DNA of 24,474 nucleotides, from contig JAVFAS010000056.1 of assembly GCA_034002405.1 (NCBI GenBank), positions 1-24,474 of the forward strand, read 5' to 3'. This document shows positions 17,791 through 24,474 of this stretch, one piece after another; position 1 is the first letter of the stretch; the number at the start of each line of letters is the position of its first letter. The position numbers and the translations under genes were made by a program. Source of the stretch: SZUA-365 sp034002405. GTDB taxonomy: Bacteria > Bacteroidota > Ignavibacteria > SZUA-365. Under the pieces are notes generated by a model. The model saw nothing but the letters and a program-made list of their open reading frames with translations, searched no databases and was not told where the DNA came from.

Positions 17791-17818
17791 CACGCCCGCC
17801 GTGACCGCGGCGGGCGTG
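17791..17818 (-). terminator. GC-rich hairpin downstream of the thioredoxin pair
   Basis: An 11-bp perfect stem, CACGCCCGCCG (17791-17801) and CGGCGGGCGTG (17808-17818), encloses a six-base loop. It lies 24 bases past the stop of the minus-strand redoxin gene. On that strand only three T residues follow nearby (GTTTCCCC), so it is a U-poor terminator candidate. Confidence 0.5.
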
Positions 17819-17842
17819 ATGCTGCTGATTGCGAAAAACGGA

Positions 17843-18445
17843 CTATTTTTTCTTTTTGATGCTGCAGCCGATGGCCTTGGTGAAGGACACCGACGGCGTC
17901 GCGCCGTCGATCAGCGCCCGCACCGCGTCGGCGACGTACATCTCACTCACGTCCGCGGCATTCGCGTGGTTATTGTCGATCGCGCCGATATAGCGCACGA
18001 TATGATCGGCACCGGTCTTCTGCAGTACGAAGACATGCGGTGTGCGTGTCGCGCCGTACCGCGGATAGATTTCCTGGCCCTCATCGAGCAGATACGGGAA
18101 GGTGAATCCCTTCTCCTTCGCGCGCTGTTGCATCTCCGCGAATCCATCCTCCGGCTGCACGGCCGGGTCGTTGGGATTGATGGCGATCACCGGATAGCCC
18201 TTCGATTTGAATTCCTGGTCCAACGCGATGATGCGGTCCTCATACGCAACGGAATAGGGACAATGGTTGCAGGTGAAAATCACGATGAAGCCCTTCGCAT
18301 CGGGAAAATCGGCGAGCGACACCATCGCGCCGTCCACGTTCTTCAGCCGGAAATCCGTGGCCGTGTCGCCGATGCCGTAGCCGCCGGCGTGCAGCGTGAT
18401 CGCGAGCAGGGGAAGCAGCAGCGCTGCGCGGAGGAATGGTTTCAT
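17843..18445 (-). CDS. Exported thioredoxin-fold redoxin (PRX_like1 / AhpC-TSA family)
   Basis: The protein has 200 residues with an N-terminal signal peptide (FLRAALLLPLLAITLHAGG). The redoxin fold begins with GIGDTATDFRLKNVDG and the active-site CNHC places Cys59 and Cys62 after strand IVIFT. AINPNDP, GVRTPHVFV-like GATRTPHVFV, and IGAIDNN are characteristic of the PRX_like1 branch of thiol-disulphide/peroxide reductases. The C-terminus GCSIKKKK carries a third Cys (194) that is also typical of this group. It should act in the envelope on disulphides or peroxides; the substrate is unknown. Its ATG overlaps the stop of the upstream TlpA-like gene by 4 bases, so the two are translationally coupled. 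Confidence 0.88.
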   Translation of the reverse strand: MKPFLRAALLLPLLAITLHAGGYGIGDTATDFRLKNVDGAMVSLADFPDAKGFIVIFTCNHCPYSVAYEDRIIALDQEFKSKGYPVIAINPNDPAVQPEDGFAEMQQRAKEKGFTFPYLLDEGQEIYPRYGATRTPHVFVLQKTGADHIVRYIGAIDNNHANAADVSEMYVADAVRALIDGATPSVSFTKAIGCSIKKKK

Positions 18446-19041
18446 TTCTTTTCTCCAACAAATGAATCGATGAGGGAAAACAATTCTTCCCGCGTGAATG
18501 TCTGTTCGCGGAATTCCCGCCGTTGTGCATTGAATACAAGCGTCGCGGGAATCGCCCCGCTCCAGGCCGGATCGATGCGATCGATCCAGGCATTCGCATC
18601 CGCGTCGTCGAGAACAACCACGGTCGAACGAATATTCCGCTCGCGCACGAAGGGAAGCAGGCGTCGTTCAAGCTGTGTGCGGAAATCCAGACTGACGAGA
18701 ATGACCTGATAGGGCGCGTCGCCGCGATCACGGGTGAGCTCCTCGAAATACGGGAGTTCCTCCACGCAGGGCGCGCACCACGTTGCCCAGAAATTGACGA
18801 TCACCGTGGTATCCCCGCGCGCGTGAAACAGCGGCGCCAACGTCTCGAAGCCTTCATAAATCGGGATCGCGGTGCCATCGCGTTCGAGCATGGACGACGC
18901 GGGCGGTAACTGCTGTGCCATGAGCGGACGCTGCGTCCCCGGTAACGGGGCAAGCAGGGTTACGAGCAGGACGATGGCAGCCAACAGGCCGCGGCGCGAT
19001 GGGAAGCGGGAAATGGTGGAATTGGGATCGAACGTGTCCAT
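18442..19041 (-). CDS. TlpA/ResA-type thiol-disulphide oxidoreductase
   Basis: The protein has 199 residues from the ATG at 19041; an ATG at 19077 would add twelve polar residues before the membrane segment, and neither start has a clear ribosome-binding site. A single hydrophobic segment (LLAAIVLLVTLLAPLPG, residues about 19-35) is a signal peptide or anchor. The thioredoxin domain has the active site NFWATWCAPCVEELP with Cys89 and Cys92, and the cis-Pro loop as GAIPATLVFN. This is the TlpA/ResA/CcmG family, reducing disulphides outside the cytoplasm, for example in cytochrome c maturation. It precedes the PRX_like1 gene with a 4-base overlap, so the pair probably works in one redox relay or on related substrates. 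No cytochrome biogenesis gene is in the window. Confidence 0.9.
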   Translation of the reverse strand: MDTFDPNSTISRFPSRRGLLAAIVLLVTLLAPLPGTQRPLMAQQLPPASSMLERDGTAIPIYEGFETLAPLFHARGDTTVIVNFWATWCAPCVEELPYFEELTRDRGDAPYQVILVSLDFRTQLERRLLPFVRERNIRSTVVVLDDADANAWIDRIDPAWSGAIPATLVFNAQRREFREQTFTREELFSLIDSFVGEKK

Positions 19042-19134
19042 GATTGAAGAACAGTGTCCCGCCGCCTCGCGTTCCATGCGCGCGGCGGCGGGATGTTCGT
19101 TTGCAATCGAGGATGGCGAAGGAGAGCGGGTGCC

Positions 19135-19860
19135 TCAGCGGCAGACCAAGAGTTCACTGGCATCGTCCCCATCGGGCGTGATCAGACGGAGCGTATATTT
19201 TCCCTCGGGGAGCGTGGCCGTGTCGATGCGGAAGCGATAGGTTCCGGGATGGAGTTCAAGATGCTGGAACACCACCTGGCGCGTTTTTCCATGTTCGTCG
19301 AGAATCACGAGCGAGCCGGATGTCGTCTCGCCGGTCTGGATCGCGATCAGCGTCTCGGTGCTGCCGGGATTCGCCTTGTGCTGCGAGAGGCGGAGCGGTC
19401 CCGCGGTGGAATGCGCGACATGCAGCACGCCGGTGGAATGTTCCTCTCCGAAGGCGTCGATCTGGCGGAGACGGTATTCCACATCCGCTCTCGGGGGATG
19501 GTTGTGCAGCCAGGCGTAAAAGCGCGGGGAACTGCTCTGTCCCGCCGCGGCGACCATGCCCACGACGCGCCATGCGTGCGATCCCGACACACGCGCCTCG
19601 ATTTTGAACCAGGCACTGTGCCGCTCGGAAGCCGTGCTCCAGCGCAGCATGACGCCTTCCGGCGCGCGGAAGCCGGCAAGGCCGGTCCAATCCGGGGGCA
19701 ACGTCAAATCTTCTCGCGACGCGACCGTGGTATTCCGGTCACCCGGAGGCGTATCCGGGTTCGCGGGATCGGGTCCGCCCTGCCGTGGCGACGCGCCGGC
19801 GGTGCACAGCATCGGCATGATCAGCAGCAGCAAGGCCAGCGCGTGGATCGATCTCTTCAT
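19135..19860 (-). CDS. Secreted protein with FnIII-like region and T9SS-type C-terminal domain
   Basis: The protein has 241 residues from the ATG at 19860, which has AAAGGTG just upstream and gives a good signal peptide (IHALALLLLIMPMLCTAGA); longer in-frame starts lack one. A Pro/Asp-rich linker precedes a ~90-residue region with the pattern VMLRWSTASERHSAWFKIEA and VEYRLRQIDAFGEEHSTG, seen over and over in FCB secreted proteins before the sorting domain. The C-terminal ~80 residues (SGSLVILDEHGKTRQVVF, GTYRFRID, LPEGKYTLRLI) fit a type A T9SS sorting domain. No enzyme domain is present, so it may be a short surface protein or the remnant of a larger one. It lies 93 bp upstream of the tlpA-like gene on the same strand. 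Confidence 0.78.
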   Translation of the reverse strand: MKRSIHALALLLLIMPMLCTAGASPRQGGPDPANPDTPPGDRNTTVASREDLTLPPDWTGLAGFRAPEGVMLRWSTASERHSAWFKIEARVSGSHAWRVVGMVAAAGQSSSPRFYAWLHNHPPRADVEYRLRQIDAFGEEHSTGVLHVAHSTAGPLRLSQHKANPGSTETLIAIQTGETTSGSLVILDEHGKTRQVVFQHLELHPGTYRFRIDTATLPEGKYTLRLITPDGDDASELLVCR

Positions 19861-20040
19861 GGCAACACCTTTCGCGGTCGTGGTACGATCGCCATCGCTG
19901 TGATGGCGGAGCGGTTTGCACTGTCCGCAATCTACCATCGAAATCCTACAATCAGCTGAACCGGTCATTACAACTTCGTCAGGGAAACGAGCGGCGGATT
20001 GCGTTTTTGTTTGTCCTTCCATGTGCCTACATTTCGGAGA

Positions 20041-20047
20041 AGGAGGT
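20041..20047 (+). promoter_or_regulatory. Strong ribosome-binding site
   Basis: AGGAGGT, preceded by GAGA, sits 5 bases before the ATG at 20053. It decides that start over upstream in-frame codons and suggests efficient translation of the sensor-like protein. Confidence 0.7.
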
Positions 20048-20052
20048 CCCCC

Positions 20053-20610
20053 ATGAGTTTCTTCCGATCGAAAACCCCATCGCCACCCGACGCCGGCGCG
20101 CCGGTCCCGTTTCGCGCGAAGCTTCCGAAATACACCATCCGTTTTCTCGCGTTGCTGGGCATCGCGTTGATCGTCTGGAAAGTGATTGCCGTGCACGTCA
20201 CCGAACAGTCCTTCGACAGCGCGATACGGCAGCTGCGGGATTCCACCACGCAGCGCATCAGCGAACGCACGACACTGCTCGCGCGCGCCGCGGGCGAAGC
20301 CGCGGCCATCGCTCTGTATCCCGCCGTGCGCGTGGGGGACGTCTCCACGACGCGCACGATCGCCGACCTGCTGCAGCGCCGTACCGGCAACAGTGAATAT
20401 CTTGTCGCCGATGCCCGCGGCATGGTGGTCGCCTCATCGCCGGGCGGACCCGTCGGCATGCCGCTCGACGCAACGCTCCAGCGCGTCGCGGCGACACTCG
20501 ACCAGCCCGTGGTCGACCGCATCGAATCCGGCCTGACCCGCGTCATCGTTCCCATCCGGAGTGAACCGGATCGCGCGGGCACATTGATTCTCACATTTCG
20601 TTTTCACTGA
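20053..20610 (+). CDS. Single-pass membrane protein with extracytoplasmic Cache/PDC-like sensor domain, no output domain
   Basis: The protein has 185 residues. A basic cytoplasmic N-terminus (~27 residues) precedes one membrane segment (TIRFLALLGIALIVWKVIAV, ~28-47). A helix rich in Ser/Thr/Arg (RDSTTQRISERTTLLARAAG) follows. The C-terminal half contains EYLVADARGMVVASSPGG and ends GTLILTFRFH. That pattern of YLVAD-x-x-G-x-VVASS, then a VPI strand and a final hydrophobic strand, fits the single-Cache/PDC sensor fold of chemoreceptors and histidine kinases. Unlike these, the protein stops after the sensor, with no second membrane helix, HAMP, kinase or cyclase. It could signal through a partner, or be a simple binding protein. 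Family call is moderate; function unknown. Confidence 0.7.
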   Translation: MSFFRSKTPSPPDAGAPVPFRAKLPKYTIRFLALLGIALIVWKVIAVHVTEQSFDSAIRQLRDSTTQRISERTTLLARAAGEAAAIALYPAVRVGDVSTTRTIADLLQRRTGNSEYLVADARGMVVASSPGGPVGMPLDATLQRVAATLDQPVVDRIESGLTRVIVPIRSEPDRAGTLILTFRFH

Positions 20611-20626
20611 CCACCTCCCGCGATCA

Positions 20627-20649
20627 CGGTCGATGAAGCTTCACGACCG
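20627..20649 (+). terminator. Hairpin after the sensor-like gene, possible terminator
   Basis: CGGTCG (20627-20632) and CGACCG (20644-20649) flank the perfect palindrome TGAAGCTTCA, giving a stem with one bulged A and an AGCT loop. It lies 16 bases after the stop codon. No U-run follows, so termination is uncertain. Confidence 0.4.
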
Positions 20650-20735
20650 ACCAGTGATACGCGTGAAAGCCGAGATCGAAACTCCCATTTATCCGCATTT
20701 TTCCATTCATCCGTAGAGAACGAAGGAACACGTAC

Positions 20736-21257
20736 ATGCTCAAGGAAATGATACATGGCGCCATCGAATACAATTATGCCGTCGCCGACAGCCTGATCGC
20801 GAAGGTTGATCCGGCATCGCTCGACTGGAAACCGGAGACGGGTACGAACTGGCTGACGGTTCGTCAGCTTCTCTTCCACATCTCCAACGCCTGCGGTTCG
20901 AGCATCAAGGGCTTTGTCACGGGGGATTGGGGTCTGCCCGAGGACTTCGACATGGAGAAGATGACCCCCGAGGAAATGCTCCCGCCGGCCGAGGCCTTTC
21001 CCGGTGTCGACAGTATCGAACAGGCGCGCGCGCTGCTGGCCGAGGACAAGGCGACGGCGCTCGAGATGCTGGCTGCGGTGGACGAGGAACGGCTCGTCGG
21101 CGCGATGACGCCCGCCCCGTGGGACAGCATGGAATTCCCGCTTGGCGTACGCTTGCTGCAGATGGTCGATCATCTCAAGCAGCACAAGGGACAGCTGTTC
21201 TATTATCTGAAACTGCAGGGACACGAGGTCAATACCGGCGATCTCTACGGCGCGTGA
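20736..21257 (+). CDS. DinB/YfiT-like metal-binding four-helix protein
   Basis: The protein has 173 residues and starts with an AAGGA 8 bases before the ATG. It is all-helical, with the three metal-ligand histidines of the DinB superfamily: His48 in LLFHISNACG, His146 and His150 in MVDHLKQHKGQLFYYLK. The N-terminal EYNYAVADSLIAKVDPASLDWK and the LDWKPETGTNW-like turn are also typical. Members are often thiol-dependent metalloenzymes (for example bacillithiol- or mycothiol-using transferases); many are uncharacterised. The family name is historical, and this is not the DinB DNA polymerase. It is convergent with the metallo-beta-lactamase gene downstream. The substrate cannot be read from sequence. 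Confidence 0.88.
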   Translation: MLKEMIHGAIEYNYAVADSLIAKVDPASLDWKPETGTNWLTVRQLLFHISNACGSSIKGFVTGDWGLPEDFDMEKMTPEEMLPPAEAFPGVDSIEQARALLAEDKATALEMLAAVDEERLVGAMTPAPWDSMEFPLGVRLLQMVDHLKQHKGQLFYYLKLQGHEVNTGDLYGA

Positions 21258-21308
21258 CCACGCGCGCGGAACGGGGGCCTGACGCGCGGCTTGGCACACG
21301 GTAACGGA

Positions 21309-22412
21309 TCACGGGCGCAGGGTCACCCACCAATCCGAGGTGTGTCGCCAATCCCCGACGGTGACGGCTTCACCGATCATGGGCGTGACAATGGTCACGC
21401 CCGATTTTTTCGCCGCGGCAGTGACTCGTTCGATCGGTTCCTTCCACGAATGCAGCGCGAGTTGGAAGCCGCCCCAGTGAATCGGCATCATCACCGCGCC
21501 GCGCAGGTCGCGATGGGCCTGGACGCTCTCTTCCGGCATCGCATGAATCGCCGCCCAGCGTTCGTTGTACTGGCCGCATTCCATCATCGTGAAATCGAAG
21601 GGCCCCAGTCGTTCCCCGATCTCGCGGAAATGCGGTCCGTAGCCTCCATCCCCGCTGAAATAGACATTGTGGGACGTTCCCCGCAGCGCCCACGACGCCC
21701 AGAGCGTCGCATTCCGATTCGTCAGTCCACGACCCGAAAAATGTTGCGCGGGCGCGGCGGTCAGCGTCACCCCCCGGTATTCCACCGATTCCCACCAATC
21801 CATCTCCGTGATCCGCGCCGCGTCGATACCCCAGCCACGCAGATGCGCACCCACGCCGAGCGGCACGAAGAAATGCGCCACATCCTTCTCCAACCGCCGG
21901 ATGCTGCGATAGTCGAGATGGTCATAGTGATCATGGGAGAGAATCACCGCGTCGATGTGCGGGAATCGCAGCGCGTCGAGCGACTCGGTCATCCGGAAGC
22001 GGGAACTTCCGATCAGCGGCAGCGGGGAGGCCTTGTCATTGAGTTGCGGATCGAGAAGAAAGCGTTTGCCTTCGAATTCCAGGAACACCGCCGAGTGTCC
22101 ATACCACGTCACCCGTACCGCCGTGTCGGCGATGGGATCATCCACCGCACCCGCGCGGAACGCGACGGGGAGGGGTCGCGCGGGTTCGGTATCCGTCGCC
22201 GTGAGAAAATCCCACAACGTCGTCAGCATCGACGCACCTTCGAATTTCACCTCCGCCCCATCCGGGTTGTGAAATCGACCATCGCGATAATTCGGATTCA
22301 ACGCCATGCGTGCGCGCACATCCTCTTCGGGAGGCGAGCCGAATTGGGGCGCGATGGAAAAATACAGCGCTCCTCCGGCGAGAAGCAGGGCGGCGAGAAT
22401 GGAAATGATCAT
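21309..22412 (-). CDS. Membrane-anchored metallo-beta-lactamase-fold hydrolase (UlaG / NAPE-PLD-like)
   Basis: The protein has 367 residues from the ATG at 22412, which begins an N-terminal membrane segment or signal anchor (IISILAALLLAGGALYFSI). A start at 22634 would add 74 low-complexity residues and is not favoured. The metallo-beta-lactamase motif SHDHYDH gives ligands His160, His162, Asp164 and His165, with His224 (AQHFSGRG), Asp255 (FSGDGGYG) and His312 (PIHWGGF) completing the dinuclear site. The VTWYGHSAVFLEFEGKRFL opening and AQHFSGRGLTNRN are characteristic of the NAPE-PLD and UlaG-like lactonase/phosphodiesterase branch. It could act on phospholipid- or lactone-like substrates in the envelope. 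Divergent from the DUF362 gene; the interval 22413-22680 contains a short inverted repeat (22576-22591) and no gene. Confidence 0.9.
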   Translation of the reverse strand: MIISILAALLLAGGALYFSIAPQFGSPPEEDVRARMALNPNYRDGRFHNPDGAEVKFEGASMLTTLWDFLTATDTEPARPLPVAFRAGAVDDPIADTAVRVTWYGHSAVFLEFEGKRFLLDPQLNDKASPLPLIGSSRFRMTESLDALRFPHIDAVILSHDHYDHLDYRSIRRLEKDVAHFFVPLGVGAHLRGWGIDAARITEMDWWESVEYRGVTLTAAPAQHFSGRGLTNRNATLWASWALRGTSHNVYFSGDGGYGPHFREIGERLGPFDFTMMECGQYNERWAAIHAMPEESVQAHRDLRGAVMMPIHWGGFQLALHSWKEPIERVTAAAKKSGVTIVTPMIGEAVTVGDWRHTSDWWVTLRP

Positions 22413-22615
22413 GGATACAGTGTCCGCTTGCAGTGGAATGAATGTCGCTTCCCCTTGCGCGAGGAAGGTCAACGCAACAACAGTCAGCGAGGCGGGGAAG
22501 TTCGCGACCCGACGGTTTCCTGCCGCCGGGGCGTGCGACGGGTTCGTGCCGGGCGACGGCTGTTCGTTCCGGGCGGACGCTCGTGAGCGTCGACCGTTGC
22601 GCGGGAAGCAGACGC

Positions 22616-22644
22616 TTGCTTTTTTCCCGTGCATTGCGCATCAT
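22616..22644 (+). promoter_or_regulatory. Possible promoter of the DUF362 gene
   Basis: TTGCTT (22616-22621) and CATCAT (22639-22644) are 17 bases apart, giving a leader of about 30 bases ahead of the ribosome-binding site. The -10 match is weak; a TTGCGC/TATATC pair slightly downstream scores better but would start transcription on top of the ribosome-binding site. Confidence 0.3.
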
Positions 22645-22666
22645 GACCGCGTTGATTATATCGGAC

Positions 22667-22674
22667 AAGGAGGT
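22667..22674 (+). promoter_or_regulatory. Strong ribosome-binding site of the DUF362 gene
   Basis: AAGGAGGT lies 6 bases before the ATG at 22681 and fixes the start that produces the twin-arginine signal. Confidence 0.7.
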
Positions 22675-22680
22675 CGGAGA

Positions 22681-24330
22681 ATGAACCGTCGCCAATTCCT
22701 TCACACGGCCGTTGCCGCGGGTGCCGGCATCGGTATTGCCCGGCGTCTCCCTGCATTTCCCCGGCGCACGGGAAGGACGGCCACCGCCGCGCTCGCACTG
22801 CATCCGTTCATCACGGCGCATCCCGAAGCGGTGTTCATCCGCCGCACACAGGTGGCGGACAAGCGCGACACGGCGGCGAAGTTCGCCGTCGGCGCGGCGT
22901 TCATGGGCGAACTGTTCACCGCCGGGGAGAGCGGAGAAGCACCATTCACCAACGCCTTCGCCATCAAGCCGAATCTCACCTGCACCATGGGCACCGGCAA
23001 CACGGAAGCCGGCATGGGCATCATGACCGACATCCCGTTCACCGACGGTGTCATGCAGGGACTGCGCGATCTCGGCTTTCCGGGTGGCAACATGTTCATG
23101 CGCGAAGGCAACTGGCTGGGAGACGGCTACTGTCCCGCCGAGTACCCGGTGACCGGCCCCCTGTTCGAGGCGCTCGCGCGGAAGCATGGCTGCCACGTCT
23201 TCGATTTCCCCACGGGCCGCCGGCTCACCGACATGACGCTGGAAACACTCCAGGCCGGCACGGAAGTAATCTGGCGCGACGTGCCCGACGGAGTGATCTT
23301 CCGCCGCATCGGCTACGTGGCGCCGTACAACGATGACGACACCTTTCTGCTCAACATCGCGAAATTCAAAGCGCACGCCATGGGGATGACGCTCGCCGTC
23401 AAGAACCTGCAGGGGATGGCCGTCAGCCGGTATGTGAGTTTCTGCGAGGGACTCGATTCCACGGCCCTGCAGCCGGCGCATGTGCGCAAGGATTTCCATC
23501 CCGATCGCGAGCGACTCGTGGACGAGGCCTACGCGCGGCACCGGGCAGCGGGCATTCCGCGCTGGGACCGTCCCGGTCGCGACGCCACCGGCGGGTACGG
23601 CATGGAAACCTGGGCGCAGCGTACCTGCGACTCGCACGGCGTCATTCGCGCCGGCCTCCATGTGGTCGAAGCCATCTACGGACGCAACGGCAACGGCTTC
23701 ACCGAGGGACCCGGTCCCGGCAATACACCCGAGGAGTTCATGACCAACATGCTCCTCTTCGGGAAAAACGCCTTTCTTGTCGATGTGGTCGGTCACTGGC
23801 TGGGCGGACACGAACCCGGGAACTTCGGTCTCTTCCACATCGCGCTCGAGCGCGGACGGTGTCCCACCATCATCCCGGACGAGATTCCCCTGTACGACTG
23901 GAATAACGGAGAACCATATCCGATAACTCTCGCCGACCAGGCCCGCACTCCCATTCTGTCGCCGTACCTGCGCAAGGACTACAATGGGGGCAGCGAGGAG
24001 CAGTACCATCTCGTCGACGAACCCTTCGATTACAGCACCGTATCCGTTCACCGCATCGAGCCCGTGGCGGCGCGGCCGGAAATCCAGGCGCTGCGCAATC
24101 CCGTCCGCGACGAGGCGTTGTTCGAGATCCGTTTGCCCGCCGAAAGCGGTGTGCGTGTGGAGATGTACAACGCGCTGGGCGAGCGGGTGGCGGTGCTCCG
24201 CGACCAGCGACTGGCACCGGGCAGCCACAGCATCCGCTGGCTGCCGGCGCGGCTGTCCCCGGGTCTGTACTTCGCGCAGTTGCGCACGCCCTCGCATATC
24301 GCGACGGCAAAGGTCGTGCTGGTCCGGTAG
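22681..24330 (+). CDS. DUF362 protein with Tat signal peptide and T9SS-type C-terminal domain
   Basis: The protein has 549 residues. The N-terminus MNRRQFLHTAVAAGAGIGIA is a twin-arginine (Tat) signal with Arg3-Arg4. The central region fits DUF362, with FAIKPNLTCTMG, LLNIAKFKAHAMGMTLAVKN and LQGMAVSRY-like segments that mark this family, in which a nearby Lys-x-His is conserved. No ferredoxin-type 4Fe-4S motif is visible. From about residue 465 a T9SS type A sorting domain follows (LRNPVRDEALFEIRLPAESG, VEMYNALGERVAVL, LSPGLYFAQL). Tat export suggests that it folds, perhaps with a cofactor, before reaching the periplasm. The biochemical role of DUF362 is mostly unknown. The gene stands alone, divergent from the metallo-hydrolase and convergent with a tRNA gene. 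Confidence 0.85.
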   Translation: MNRRQFLHTAVAAGAGIGIARRLPAFPRRTGRTATAALALHPFITAHPEAVFIRRTQVADKRDTAAKFAVGAAFMGELFTAGESGEAPFTNAFAIKPNLTCTMGTGNTEAGMGIMTDIPFTDGVMQGLRDLGFPGGNMFMREGNWLGDGYCPAEYPVTGPLFEALARKHGCHVFDFPTGRRLTDMTLETLQAGTEVIWRDVPDGVIFRRIGYVAPYNDDDTFLLNIAKFKAHAMGMTLAVKNLQGMAVSRYVSFCEGLDSTALQPAHVRKDFHPDRERLVDEAYARHRAAGIPRWDRPGRDATGGYGMETWAQRTCDSHGVIRAGLHVVEAIYGRNGNGFTEGPGPGNTPEEFMTNMLLFGKNAFLVDVVGHWLGGHEPGNFGLFHIALERGRCPTIIPDEIPLYDWNNGEPYPITLADQARTPILSPYLRKDYNGGSEEQYHLVDEPFDYSTVSVHRIEPVAARPEIQALRNPVRDEALFEIRLPAESGVRVEMYNALGERVAVLRDQRLAPGSHSIRWLPARLSPGLYFAQLRTPSHIATAKVVLVR

Positions 24331-24372
24331 GGGGGCAAACCCCTCATCAAGGCGCACGGGCGCCATGGTCGT

Positions 24373-24398
24373 GAGATCCTCGGGAAGGAGAGGATCTC
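24373..24398. terminator. Hairpin between the DUF362 gene and tRNA-Pro, possible shared terminator
   Basis: A perfect 9-bp stem, GAGATCCTC (24373-24381) and GAGGATCTC (24390-24398), encloses an eight-base loop. It lies between two convergent genes and could end transcription in either direction. An A-rich stretch (ATAAAACAAGG) follows on the plus strand; no strong U-run is present on either strand. Confidence 0.45.
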
Positions 24399-24421
24399 CA
24401 CATCATAAAACAAGGACGATG

Positions 24422-24474
24422 TCGGGGTGGCCGGATTTGAACCGACGACCTCCTGCTCCCAAAGCAGGCGCGAT
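24422..24474 (-). tRNA. tRNA-Pro (anticodon UGG), 3' portion; cut by window end
   Basis: Read on the minus strand, the last 53 bases hold the end of the D-arm, an anticodon stem CCTGC/GCAGG with loop TTTGGGA (anticodon TGG at 24461-24459), a 5-base variable loop, a T-arm GTCGG/CCGGC with loop TTCAAAT, and the 3' acceptor strand CACCCCG with discriminator A at 24422. The CCA end is not encoded (CAT follows instead). The 5' part lies beyond the window. Confidence 0.93.

Noticed and set aside
20736..21257. DNA-damage polymerase role for the DinB-like protein
   Set aside because: The DinB/YfiT four-helix family is unrelated to DNA polymerase IV (also called DinB). The three-His motif places it in the former.
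22138..24366. 742-codon minus-strand open frame opposite the DUF362 gene
   Set aside because: It overlaps two real genes, has no recognisable domain and follows the antisense pattern seen elsewhere in this GC-rich window.
1..24474. Mobile element, prophage or integron
   Set aside because: No transposase, integrase, phage structural gene or terminal inverted repeats were seen. The tRNA-Pro at the right edge is a common integration target, but no integrase or attachment repeat is visible within the window.

Overview
The window is GC-rich and gene-dense. It looks like chromosomal sequence from a Bacteroidota/Chlorobiota-type bacterium (FCB group), perhaps an Ignavibacteria- or Kapabacteria-like lineage. 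This is inferred from three proteins with C-terminal domains of the type IX secretion (T9SS) sorting/FlgD-like kind, a giant gingipain-family (C25) protease, a TPR-containing histidine kinase and TlpA-type thioredoxins. I could not check taxonomy by database search. A run of exactly 100 N (14682-14781) shows a scaffolded draft assembly, and the window ends inside a tRNA gene. I see no insertion sequence, phage gene or CRISPR array.

Layout. (1) 36-5261, minus strand: a three-gene run transcribed towards lower coordinates. It encodes a polytopic membrane protein with C-terminal TPRs, a glutamine-dependent asparagine synthetase-type amidotransferase and a polytopic acyltransferase-like protein, and looks like a surface-glycan or envelope-modification group. 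(2) 5399-14681, plus strand: lexA with a readable promoter and palindromic operator, a 1770-residue secreted C25 protease, and a DnaE-type polymerase cut by the gap. (3) 14833-16827: a TPR sensor histidine kinase. (4) 16891-19860, minus strand: an outer-membrane beta-barrel protein, a three-copy 23-bp tandem repeat, two overlapping thioredoxin-fold genes and a small T9SS-type secreted protein. (5) 20053-24330: a membrane-anchored Cache-like sensor without an output domain, a DinB/YfiT-like protein, a membrane-anchored metallo-beta-lactamase-fold hydrolase (minus strand), and a DUF362 protein with a Tat signal and a T9SS-type C-terminus. (6) 24422-24474: the 3' part of tRNA-Pro(UGG), minus strand.

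How the parts fit. Three products (C25 protease, the 241-residue protein, the DUF362 protein) are predicted to leave the cell through T9SS. The two thioredoxin-fold proteins fit envelope redox work. LexA is best read from a GTG start at 5460, which puts the cleavage site and catalytic Ser/Lys at residues 84/85, 119 and 156, the same numbers as in E. coli LexA. The nearby DnaE-like polymerase resembles the short DnaE2-type enzymes of SOS mutagenesis, although I see no operator of its own.

The most interesting single object is the C25 protease, which carries a probable ILEI/FAM3-like domain between its protease and C-terminal adhesion/sorting modules. I do not see a clear-cut, wholly new multi-gene system.
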